From NCBI GenBank assembly GCA_050015575.1, contig JBEKBD010000176.1:1-14642 (forward strand): a stretch of DNA of 14,642 bases. Reading direction: 5' to 3'. The notes under the pieces were generated by a model. It saw only the letters and a program-made list of their open reading frames with translations. It searched no databases and had not been told where the DNA came from. Origin of the DNA: Roseiarcus sp050015575. Lineage in GTDB: Bacteria > Pseudomonadota > Alphaproteobacteria > Rhizobiales > Beijerinckiaceae. The translations under genes and the position numbers were made by a program. Below, piece after piece: positions 6,204-12,967 of this stretch (positions are counted from its first letter, which is position 1; each line of letters begins with the position of its first letter).

Positions 6204-7792
6204 GCCGCCCCTGCCTTTCCGCAACGACCATTGAGCCGTTCCAGCAGCTTCGCCGCCAATAGCGAAGCCTGGTGGTTCGAGGGCATGACGATGCAGCCCG
6301 CCGCCTCGAGCTTCGCCGTCTGGAGCGAGAGTTTCTGCGGGTCGCCTTCGGTTCCGGTGATCGAGGCCAGCACCGGCAGGTAGCCGCCGCGCTCGCGCGC
6401 CGCCTCGCGCAGCGTCCGCACCGCCGGCGCCAGAGCCCCCGCCGGATCGTCGTGCGATCCGTAGCCGAGCACGACATCGACGAGCACGACGGCGATTTCC
6501 GCGTCTTCGCGTTCCGCCATCATCCGTTCGACGCGCGCGCTGGGGTCGATCATCGGATGCGGCCGACCAACGGTGAAGATGTCGTCCCCCAGATCGACGA
6601 TGGCATGGCCGATGGAGCGGCGCGGATCGCTGAGGACGAAACGCGGGTCGGTGTGATTGTTGGAATACGCCGCCCCCGTGAATTGGTGGACGATCATCCA
6701 CGCCTCGTCGGCGAGCGTGCCGCCGGTGTAGAATCCGCGCAGGTATTTTTGCGCGCCGCCGATCGCGCGCGTTTCGCGCTCCACGATCGCCTCGATTTCG
6801 GCGGCCGGAAGCGTGAACGTCCGGCGCGTATAGGATCCGCCCTCCGCGAGCGCCACGGCCATGCCGGCCGTCTCTTCCAGATTCGCGGCGAATCGCGCCA
6901 TGGCGCCGGCGCGCTCGGGTTCGGGCGCAAGGCCGATGAAGAAGACCACGGCAGGCTTTCCGCCGCGTTCGAGGGCCGACAGCACGCGCTCGGCGACCGC
7001 CTTCGCCGGCGGCTTGGAGATGACGACGATGACCTTGGTCGCTTCGTCGCGGGCCAGCGCCTCGATGCCCATGAGCATGGTGGCGCCGCCCACGCGCTCG
7101 TTCTTCAAATCGCGCCCGCCGGCGCCGATCGCCTGGCTGACGCCGGACCCCGCGCGGTCGACCAGGCAGGAAACTTCCTGCATGCCGGTGCCCGACGCGC
7201 CGACGATGCCCACCGGGCCGCGCTTCACGACATTGGCGAAGCAGAGCGGCTTGCCGTTGATGATCGCCGTTCCGCAATCCGGCCCCATGAGGAGCAGCCC
7301 CTTCCGGCGGCTCAACGCCTTCAGCGCGATCTCGTCTTCCAGCGACACGTTGTCGGAGAACAGCATGACGTGCAGCCCGCTCTCCAGCGCCCTGCGGGTC
7401 TCGCGGGCGGCGTAGGCGCCCGGCAACGAGATGACCGCGAGGTTCGCGTCGGGCAGCGCCGCGACGGCGGCGCTCAGACTGGTGGGCGAAGAGCCGGCGC
7501 CGCCGCCCCCCGCGGGAAGCGGCCTCCTGCCCAAGGCCAGTTTCGCCGCCGCCAGGGCGGCGTCGGCGGCCTCGGCGCTGGCGCAATCGACGGCGATGAC
7601 GAGGTCGTTCGGGGTCGCGCCGGCCAGCGAACTCGCCTCGAAGCCCTGGGACCGTAGGAGGTCGAGGTTCATCTCCGTCGCCATGGCGACCGTGGCGTCA
7701 TGCACGCCGGAGGCAGACCTCAGTTCCCGGCTCATGAGCATCAGGAACACCGAGTCGTGGTAGGAATCTTTCTTGACGAACACCCTCTTCAC
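6188..7792 (-). CDS. fdrA: FdrA-like protein (succinyl-CoA synthetase alpha-related), carbamoyltransferase subunit
   Basis: This 534-residue FdrA protein (E. coli FdrA is about 555) is related to the alpha subunit of acyl-CoA synthetases. The N-terminus VFVKKDSYHDSVFLMLMSREL aligns with the FdrA start. A Rossmann/CoA-ligase-like half follows, with LLLMGPDCGTAIING at 166-180, GPVGIVGASGTGMQE at 192-206 and SGVSQAIGAGGRDL at 216-229. The C-terminal half has the family blocks RGFYTGGTLADEAW at 352-365 and FTVGRPHPMIDPSAR at 406-420. In E. coli, FdrA with YlbE and YlbF forms oxamate carbamoyltransferase (oxalurate + phosphate to oxamate + carbamoyl phosphate). The start is GTG (7790-7792); the Shine-Dalgarno sequence is weak, but homology supports it. 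It is the first gene of the operon, with a repeat-rich regulatory region just upstream. Confidence 0.93.
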   Translation of the reverse strand: MKRVFVKKDSYHDSVFLMLMSRELRSASGVHDATVAMATEMNLDLLRSQGFEASSLAGATPNDLVIAVDCASAEAADAALAAAKLALGRRPLPAGGGGAGSSPTSLSAAVAALPDANLAVISLPGAYAARETRRALESGLHVMLFSDNVSLEDEIALKALSRRKGLLLMGPDCGTAIINGKPLCFANVVKRGPVGIVGASGTGMQEVSCLVDRAGSGVSQAIGAGGRDLKNERVGGATMLMGIEALARDEATKVIVVISKPPAKAVAERVLSALERGGKPAVVFFIGLAPEPERAGAMARFAANLEETAGMAVALAEGGSYTRRTFTLPAAEIEAIVERETRAIGGAQKYLRGFYTGGTLADEAWMIVHQFTGAAYSNNHTDPRFVLSDPRRSIGHAIVDLGDDIFTVGRPHPMIDPSARVERMMAEREDAEIAVVLVDVVLGYGSHDDPAGALAPAVRTLREAARERGGYLPVLASITGTEGDPQKLSLQTAKLEAAGCIVMPSNHQASLLAAKLLERLNGRCGKAGAAWTKR

Positions 7793-7855
7793 GGTTTCGT
7801 CTCGCCGTTTGCCGCCATCGCGCGGAACGTTGGGAAAGATGGAGCGCCCGAGCCG

Positions 7856-7887
7856 TTGTACACGGCCTTGTATACGATATTGTACAC
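7856..7887 (-). promoter_or_regulatory. Three 12-bp-phased TTGTAyAC repeats, probable operator of the fdrA operon
   Basis: TTGTACAC occurs at 7856-7863, TTGTATAC at 7868-7875 and TTGTACAC at 7880-7887, each starting exactly 12 bp after the last. Each contains a near-palindromic TGTACA/TGTATAC core, similar to TTGTATACAA-type sites bound by some GntR (FadR-subfamily) regulators. The array lies 64-95 bp upstream of the fdrA GTG and is AT-rich against a GC-rich background. On the minus strand TATACA (7869-7874), inside the middle repeat, could be a -10 box with TTGCCG (7890-7895) as -35, though the 15-bp spacer is short. A regulator bound there would occlude this promoter. No regulator gene is in the window. 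The repeats are observed; the regulator family and promoter are inferred. Confidence 0.6.
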
Positions 7888-7948
7888 TGCGGCAACCCCT
7901 TCGCGTTCCCGAGAGAAACGTCGCAGCGACAGGAGCGAAATCCCTGCT

Positions 7949-7967
7949 GAACGCCGGATCGGCGTTC
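7949..7967 (-). terminator. Candidate weak terminator/hairpin downstream of the GGDEF-EAL gene
   Basis: GAACGCC (7949-7955) and GGCGTTC (7961-7967) form a perfect 7-bp stem with a 5-nt loop. On the minus strand AGCAGGGATTTCG follows, so the T run is weak and delayed. It sits between the GGDEF-EAL stop and the operator array and could limit read-through into the fdrA operon; this function is tentative. Confidence 0.3.
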
Positions 7968-8094
7968 GGCCGTCGGCGCCGCGAACGAACTCAAAATGCG
8001 GGAAGAGGGATTCCCGAATCGGCGGTTTCCTGACTCGACGGGAAGAGTCGCCGTCCACGCCATCGCCGCAGGACGCGTCCCAAGACCGACGCGT

Positions 8095-10800
8095 TTATCG
8101 AGACGCGCCCCGGTCGCGCCGAGCCGGCGCCTTGAGCAATTCCTCGATCTCCTGCGCCGGGATCGGCCTGCTGAAGAGATAACCCTGCATTTCGTCGCAG
8201 TTGTTGGCGCGCAGGAACGCGAGTTGATCGTCGGTCTCGACTCCCTCGGCGATGACCCTCAAATTGAGCTTCTGACCCAAGGCGATCACCGCGCTGGCGA
8301 CGGCCTTATCGTTTTCATCGGCCGGAAGACCGTCAATGAACGACTTGTCGATCTTGAGCCGCGCGACCGGAAAGTTCTTCAGCGCGCTGAGGCTGGAATA
8401 GCCGGTGCCGAAGTCGTCGATCGCGAGCTGGACGCCCAGGCCCTGCAACGTCTTCATCGTCGCAACGGCGCGTTCGACATCCTGCATGACGAGGCTTTCG
8501 GTCACCTCCAGCTCCAGATATTTGGCGTCCAGGCCGCTTTCCTTCAGCGAGCCGACGACGCGGCTGATCAAATCCTTCTCCCAGAATTGCCGCGGCGACA
8601 CGTTCACGCAAACGTTCATCGGCGGCAGCCCGGCGTCCCGCCAAGCTTTGTTCTGCCGACAGGCTTCGTGCAGCACCCAGTCGCCGATCGGCACGATCAG
8701 GCCCGTCTCCTCGGCCAATGGAATGAAATCGATCGGCGACACGACGCCTGCATTCGGGCGATTCCAGCGGATCAGCGCTTCGACCGCGAAGACGCGCCCC
8801 GTCCGCAGGTCGACCTGCGGCTGGTAGAGCAGGACGAACTCGTGACGCGCGACGGCTTTTCGCAATTCCTCCTGCAACAGGAATTTTTCGCGCATCTTGG
8901 CGTTCAGCTCGGGCGTATAGAACTGGAAATTGTCGCGGCCCATTTCCTTGGCGCGGTACATCGCCGCGTCGGCGTTGGCGAGCAGCGTCTCGGCGTCCGC
9001 GCCGTCGCCGGGATAGTTCGCGACGCCCAGGCTGCTGGTCGCACGAAGTTCGTGTCCCTCGAGACGAACCGGCTCGGCGATGGCCGCCCTCAGCTTTTGC
9101 ACGGCCGCGGAGATCAAATCCGCGCCCTTGGGCAGATCGACGAGAAGAACGACGAATTCGTCGCCGCCGAGCCGCGCCACCGTGTCCATCGCCCTCACGC
9201 AAGCGACCATCCGCTTCGCGACGGTCCTCAACAGTTCGTCGCCGGCGTTGTGGCCCAGGCTGTCGTTGATGGTCTTGAAATTGTCGAGGTCGACGAACGC
9301 CACCGCCGCCCAGCGGTCGTAACGTTGCGCATACAACAGAGCCTGTGAAAGACGGTCGTTGAGCAAGGTGCGATTGGGAAGCCCGGTCAGCGCGTCGTGG
9401 TTGGCCATGAATTGAATGCGGTCTTCGGCCAGCTTGCGCTCGATCGCGATGCCGGCGAAGTAGGTGGCGACGTCGATGACGCGCGTCTCGGAGTCAGCCG
9501 GTTCGCGCACGGTCGACGCATACATCGCGAAGACGCCGAGGGCCGCGCCTTGATGCGACAGGATCGGCGTCGACCAGCATGAACGAAGCCCGTTCGCGGC
9601 GGCCAGGTCCCGGTAATCGGCCCACAGCGGGTCGGTCGCGACATCGGCGACGATGACGGCTTCTCGCCGATAGGCGGCCGTGCCGCACGACCCCGCCCGC
9701 GGACCGATCGGCATGCCGTCGATGGCCTTGACGTAGGCTTCGGGCAGGCTCGGCGCGGCGCCGTGGCGCAAACGGCGTCCGGCCTCGTCGACCAGCAGGA
9801 CCGAGACGAGCATCCCCTTCAACTGAGATTCGATCTGGCGCGCCAGACGATCGAGCACGTCCTCCAGCGGGGCGTTCTTGGCCATCATCTCGAGGATTTG
9901 CGTCCGCCCGTCGCGCAAGGCGTCCGCCAATTTGCGCTCGGTGATGTCGCGCGAGACGCCGGCCACGCCGAAGATTTCGCCGAGGTCGTTGCGCAGCGGC
10001 ACTTTGGTCGTCACGATCCATGTCTTGCCGCCCGAGGCGTCGAAGACGTACTCCTCCCTGTCGATCATCGGCTTCCCGGAGCGGACGATCTCCTGTTCGT
10101 CGGCGAAAAACCTCTTCGCGATCTCCAGGGGAAGGAGTTCGAGGTCGGTCTTGCCATAGAGGTCCGCGGGCCCCGGCACGCCGATGCGGGTCGCCGTGGC
10201 CTGGTTCGAAATGACGAAGCGGCTGTCGACGTCCTTGACCCAAAGGTTGTCGGGCAGTCCGTCAATCAGGGCCTGCAGCGAGATGCGTTCGTTCGCAATG
10301 ACGTGGGTGGCCTTGAGTTCGGTGATGTCCTCGTGCGTCGTCGCCCAGCCGCCGTCGGACATCGGCGCGCAACGGATTTGAATGCTCCGCCCGTCCTCGA
10401 GCTCGGCAATCCAAGTTCTTGAAACAACAGCCGATTTGATCGAGGTGGCCAAGGCGAGGTAGTTCTCGGCGGCGATCGGGGATGTTCCGGCGGCGAGGCG
10501 CAGCTCCACGATCTCGCGCAGCGTCATGCCGGGACGGACTTGCTCGGGCGCCAGTCGATAGATTTCGGCGAAGCGGCGATTGCTCAGGATCAGCCGCTCC
10601 TCGCCGTCGAATAGGCCAATGCCTTGCGCAATGGCGTCGAAGGCGGCCCGATAGCGCCGCGCCTGCGTCTCGAGCGTCGCGACCTCGGCGCGAAGGCCGC
10701 GCTCGACGGCCTCGTGGGACTCGCTCGCCGCGCGCGCGAGGGCGGCGACGCCGGATTCGTCGAGCGCCCCATCGGCGCGCCTTGTCGGTTTTGCCTTCAA
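8095..10800 (-). CDS. PAS-PAS-GAF-GGDEF-EAL cyclic-di-GMP synthase/phosphodiesterase
   Basis: This is a soluble bifunctional c-di-GMP protein, 901 residues from the TTG at 10798-10800. Domains: a coiled stretch; a PAS_7-like domain at about 49-165; a second PAS at about 172-290 ending in DITERK; a GAF at about 310-455; GGDEF at 465-630; and EAL at 640-895. The GGDEF motif RLGGDEF is intact at 543-549, with the inhibitory I-site RAMD at 536-539. EAL catalytic signatures are also intact: EAL at 674-676, NVSPRQF, ELEVTES, DDFGTGYSS at 795-803, KIDKSFI and AEGVE. Both activities are therefore possible, with the sensory domains setting the balance. Start choice: GGAGG (10809-10813) lies 8 nt before the TTG. 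In-frame ATGs at 10833 and 10908 lack a good site, so 11 or 36 extra residues remain possible. No transmembrane segment is seen. Confidence 0.93.
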   Translation of the reverse strand: MKAKPTRRADGALDESGVAALARAASESHEAVERGLRAEVATLETQARRYRAAFDAIAQGIGLFDGEERLILSNRRFAEIYRLAPEQVRPGMTLREIVELRLAAGTSPIAAENYLALATSIKSAVVSRTWIAELEDGRSIQIRCAPMSDGGWATTHEDITELKATHVIANERISLQALIDGLPDNLWVKDVDSRFVISNQATATRIGVPGPADLYGKTDLELLPLEIAKRFFADEQEIVRSGKPMIDREEYVFDASGGKTWIVTTKVPLRNDLGEIFGVAGVSRDITERKLADALRDGRTQILEMMAKNAPLEDVLDRLARQIESQLKGMLVSVLLVDEAGRRLRHGAAPSLPEAYVKAIDGMPIGPRAGSCGTAAYRREAVIVADVATDPLWADYRDLAAANGLRSCWSTPILSHQGAALGVFAMYASTVREPADSETRVIDVATYFAGIAIERKLAEDRIQFMANHDALTGLPNRTLLNDRLSQALLYAQRYDRWAAVAFVDLDNFKTINDSLGHNAGDELLRTVAKRMVACVRAMDTVARLGGDEFVVLLVDLPKGADLISAAVQKLRAAIAEPVRLEGHELRATSSLGVANYPGDGADAETLLANADAAMYRAKEMGRDNFQFYTPELNAKMREKFLLQEELRKAVARHEFVLLYQPQVDLRTGRVFAVEALIRWNRPNAGVVSPIDFIPLAEETGLIVPIGDWVLHEACRQNKAWRDAGLPPMNVCVNVSPRQFWEKDLISRVVGSLKESGLDAKYLELEVTESLVMQDVERAVATMKTLQGLGVQLAIDDFGTGYSSLSALKNFPVARLKIDKSFIDGLPADENDKAVASAVIALGQKLNLRVIAEGVETDDQLAFLRANNCDEMQGYLFSRPIPAQEIEELLKAPARRDRGASR

Positions 10801-10808
10801 TTGAACAT

Positions 10809-10813
10809 CCTCC
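10809..10813 (-). promoter_or_regulatory. Shine-Dalgarno site favouring a TTG start for the GGDEF-EAL gene
   Basis: CCTCC on the plus strand reads GGAGG on the minus strand, 8 nt before an in-frame TTG (10798-10800). The alternative ATG codons at 10831-10833 and 10906-10908 have no comparable purine tract at the right distance, so this site decides the preferred start. Confidence 0.55.
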
Positions 10814-11032
10814 GCTGCGACGAACCATCCCATCCTGGATTCACGGTCTCGCGCCGCCGTCCCGTAAGAATCCACAAACCCATGCCGATTTCGGCCGCGC
10901 TGCGGCATGCCGGACTCGCCGCGCCGTGGGAGTCGCGCGACAACCGCTTTCCCCCGCGGCCGAAGCGATGGCGCGGCGCGCCGCCAGGAAAGAACAAGTC
11001 ACGGCCGCTCGGCTGCGCCTCGACTTTCGCCG

Positions 11033-11413
11033 TCACATCAGCCTGTTCTTGCCGCCTTGGAGCGCACGCCGCAGGAACGACGGCGAGGAAAAGCCTCCAG
11101 CCCGGGAAGGTCGCGGCTTGGCGCGGCCGGCAAGTCTACCCCTAGCCCAGGCGAGCGCGTCCTCAGCCGCCCGTGAAAAATGGCTGGCTTCGACCTCGGC
11201 CGGATTGTCCGCAGCCGCAAGCGCGAGGTCCGCGGCGACGGTCATCATCACGAACACGCAATCCATCCCGACCTCATTGTCATCGAGGTCGAGATGGCAA
11301 GCTTTCAGCCTTGTTCGTCCAAGCGCCTCGCGCAAGAGTTGGTCGAAACGCCGTAAGACGACGCGCTTTGTTCCCTTTGATTTCAGGCAATCTTCCACCG
11401 TCGGAAAAACCAT
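11033..11413 (-). CDS. Small protein of unknown function (126 residues)
   Basis: I do not recognise this protein. The ATG at 11411-11413 is preceded by AGGAG (reverse complement of CTCCT around 11420-11424), a good ribosome binding site. The first 92 or so residues look globular and mostly helical: KRVVLRRFDQLLREALG at 16-32, an acidic CHLDLDDNEVGMD stretch at 39-51, and an alanine-rich helix DCVFVMMTVAADLALAAA at 51-68. From about residue 92 the composition becomes basic and rich in G, R, S and P, probably disordered. No signal peptide, zinc motif or catalytic signature is visible. It follows cpaF by 82 bp in the same direction and precedes the c-di-GMP gene, so it may share their transcript. 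It could be an orphan gene or a miscalled frame; the strong ribosome site and sensible N-terminal composition favour a real gene. Confidence 0.5.
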   Translation of the reverse strand: MVFPTVEDCLKSKGTKRVVLRRFDQLLREALGRTRLKACHLDLDDNEVGMDCVFVMMTVAADLALAAADNPAEVEASHFSRAAEDALAWARGRLAGRAKPRPSRAGGFSSPSFLRRALQGGKNRLM

Positions 11414-11427
11414 TGTCGACTCCTAAG

Positions 11428-11462
11428 CGCGTTGCGTCGCCCCCTCGCCCGCCGACAACGCG
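11428..11462 (-). other. Imperfect hairpin between cpaF and the small unknown gene
   Basis: CGCGTT plus GTCG (11428-11433 and 11436-11439, with a 2-nt bulge) pair with CGAC plus AACGCG (11453-11462), giving a 10-bp stem with a 13-nt loop in the 82-bp gap. No T run follows on the minus strand; instead the ribosome binding site of the next gene comes directly after it. Structure could modulate that site or protect the cpaF 3' end; this is tentative. Confidence 0.3.
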
Positions 11463-11495
11463 ACGCGCGCGCCAAACGACTTCCTGCGGCGATTC

Positions 11496-12926
11496 TCAAT
11501 CTGTCGCGGCGAGCGCCGCCGAGAGGCGCTCGAGATCGCCATATTCAATGGCGCGCTCTCGCAACCGCGGCCGGCCGATGTTGGTCATGCGATGCTGACC
11601 GCACAGCTTTCCCTTCGCGTCCTCCCCGGTGATTTCGTAAACGAGCAGATCCTGGGTGGTGATGACGTCGCCCTCCATGCCGAGCAGTTCGGTGACGTGG
11701 GTGACCCGTCGCGATCCGTCGCGCAAACGCGCGGTTTGAATAATGACGTCGACTGCCGCGCAGATCATCTGTTGAATGATGTGATGCGGAAGGTGGAAGC
11801 CGCCCATCACCACCATCGAGGCGATCCGGCTGAGCGCGTCGCGTGGCGAATTCGCGTGCAACGTGCCCATCGAGCCCTGGTGACCGGTGTTCATCGCCTG
11901 GAGGAGATCGAACGCCTCGGGCCCGCGCACTTCGCCAACGACGATTCGCTCGGGCCGCATGCGGAGGCAGTTTCTGACGAGGTCGCGCATCTTGATCTCG
12001 CCGACGCCCTCGGAATTTGGCGGGCGGGTCTCGAGGCTGATGACGTGCGGCTGCTGGAGCTGCAGTTCGGCCGTGTCCTCGCAGGTGACGACTCTCTCCT
12101 GTGGTTCGATGTAGCGCGCCAGACAGTTCAGCAGCGTCGTCTTACCGGAACTGGTTCCCCCGGAAACGATGACGTTGCATCGCACGCGGCCGACGATCTT
12201 CAGGAGCTCCGCGCCGGCGGGCGAGATCATGCCAAGGCGCGTCAGTTCATCAAGCGTCAGCTTCGTCTTGCGGAACTTGCGGATGGTCAGCGCAACGCCA
12301 TGAACCGCGAGCGGCGGCATAATGACGTTGACGCGCGACCCGTCGGGAAGACGGGCGTCGCAAATCGGCGAGGATTCGTCGACGCGCCGTCCGCTTCTAC
12401 TGACCATGCGCTGGCAGAGACCGAGCAACTGATCGTGATCGCGAAAGCGCACGTCGACCGCCTGAATCTCGCCGTCGACCTCGATGAAGCATTTGCCGGT
12501 GCCGTTGATCATGATGTCGGTGATGTCGTCGCGCGCCAGCAACGGTTCGAGCGGCCCGAAGCCCAGCATGTCGTCGCAGACGTCCCCGACGATGCATTCC
12601 TCTTCCTCCGTCGACAGCGGCGCTTGCCGCATCTGAACGATCTCGCGAATGACTTTACGGATTTCTTGCTGCGCGGTGGCTTGATTCAGTTTTGCGAGTT
12701 CGGTGAGATTCACCGCCTCGACGATCGCGCCCAGGATTTGCGCTTTGAGGTTGAAGTAGCCGTCGCTGCGGATCGGCGAATAGGAAGCGAACGGCGCCGA
12801 ACTCTCGGTCGGCTGCGGCGTCGCGTCCGCCTGCGGCGGCCTCGGGGCGGCGGCCAGAGCAGCGACGTCGAACGCCCGGCCATCGCCATTGGTCGTCCGC
12901 TTGCCAAACATGACTTGCGTGCCCAC
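11496..12926 (-). CDS. cpaF: CpaF/TadA-type type II/IV secretion-pilus ATPase
   Basis: This 476-residue hexameric ATPase powers assembly of Flp/Tad-type pili at the cytoplasmic membrane. After a variable proline/alanine-rich N-terminus (about 1-55), the CpaF N-terminal helical domain (about 58-200) leads to the RecA-like motor. There, Walker A GGTSSGKTT is at 256-264, the Asp-box region CEDTAELQLQ at 282-291, the Walker B region RIVVGEVRGPEA at 327-338, and the His-box TGHQGSMGTLHANS at 347-360. All are intact, so it should be active. The start is a GTG at 12924-12926 with GGGAG 9 nt upstream. The internal ATG at 12909-12911 (MFGKR, the usual CpaF start) lacks a ribosome site and gives a protein five residues shorter. 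It follows the hybrid kinase by 41 bp; no other cpa/tad gene is in the window, so it appears detached from a pilus locus. Confidence 0.95.
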   Translation of the reverse strand: MGTQVMFGKRTTNGDGRAFDVAALAAAPRPPQADATPQPTESSAPFASYSPIRSDGYFNLKAQILGAIVEAVNLTELAKLNQATAQQEIRKVIREIVQMRQAPLSTEEEECIVGDVCDDMLGFGPLEPLLARDDITDIMINGTGKCFIEVDGEIQAVDVRFRDHDQLLGLCQRMVSRSGRRVDESSPICDARLPDGSRVNVIMPPLAVHGVALTIRKFRKTKLTLDELTRLGMISPAGAELLKIVGRVRCNVIVSGGTSSGKTTLLNCLARYIEPQERVVTCEDTAELQLQQPHVISLETRPPNSEGVGEIKMRDLVRNCLRMRPERIVVGEVRGPEAFDLLQAMNTGHQGSMGTLHANSPRDALSRIASMVVMGGFHLPHHIIQQMICAAVDVIIQTARLRDGSRRVTHVTELLGMEGDVITTQDLLVYEITGEDAKGKLCGQHRMTNIGRPRLRERAIEYGDLERLSAALAATD

Positions 12927-12935
12927 AGGGCGGGT

Positions 12936-12940
12936 CTCCC
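12936..12940 (-). promoter_or_regulatory. Shine-Dalgarno site for the cpaF GTG start
   Basis: GGGAG on the minus strand (within AAGGGAG) lies 9 nt before the GTG at 12924-12926. The ATG at 12909-12911 has only GGGCACGCAAGTC in front of it, so the GTG is the better-supported start. Confidence 0.5.
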
Positions 12941-12967
12941 TTCAGCGCTCTCGCTTCGGCGTCGCGC

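Larger units (their letters stand above)
7793..8094. other. 302-bp non-coding gap between the signalling gene and the fdrA operon
   Basis: I find no convincing gene here. The short open frames on both strands have no family-like features. The gap contains the triple TTGTAyAC array (7856-7887), a hairpin at 7949-7967, and two copies of the palindrome ACGCGT (8073-8078 and 8089-8094) directly after the stop codon of the GGDEF-EAL gene, which could pair as a 6-bp stem with a 10-nt loop. It probably combines the 3' end of one transcript with the promoter and operator of the next. Confidence 0.6.

Noticed and set aside
4740..7586. 948-codon minus-strand frame covering fdrA and DUF1116, which could be read as one large fused protein
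   Set aside because: The first half is an out-of-frame shadow of fdrA, rich in arginine and glycine; real DUF1116 homology begins at the ATG at 6203.
6272..7657. Long plus-strand open frames opposite fdrA, and similar ones opposite the thiolase fold (2044-3270), GGDEF-EAL (7996-9348), cpaF (11592-12971) and hybrid kinase (13058-14284) genes
   Set aside because: These are antisense shadows produced by high-GC codon bias, rich in R, H, D and A, with no recognisable motifs.
7789..8058. 89-codon minus-strand frame whose TGA overlaps the fdrA GTG start (GTGA)
   Set aside because: The frame runs through the operator repeats and the hairpin region, has no family-like sequence, and its VYN repeats come only from the 12-bp DNA repeat. 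The overlap is probably chance.
8073..8094. ACGCGT pair as a terminator for the GGDEF-EAL gene
   Set aside because: The 6-bp stem with a 10-nt loop has no T run after it; ACGCGT is a common palindrome in GC-rich DNA.
10801..11032. Possible gene or RNA in the gap before the GGDEF-EAL start
   Set aside because: Only an N-terminal extension frame and arginine-rich frames are seen; the palindrome GCGGCGCGCCGC here has no accompanying signal.
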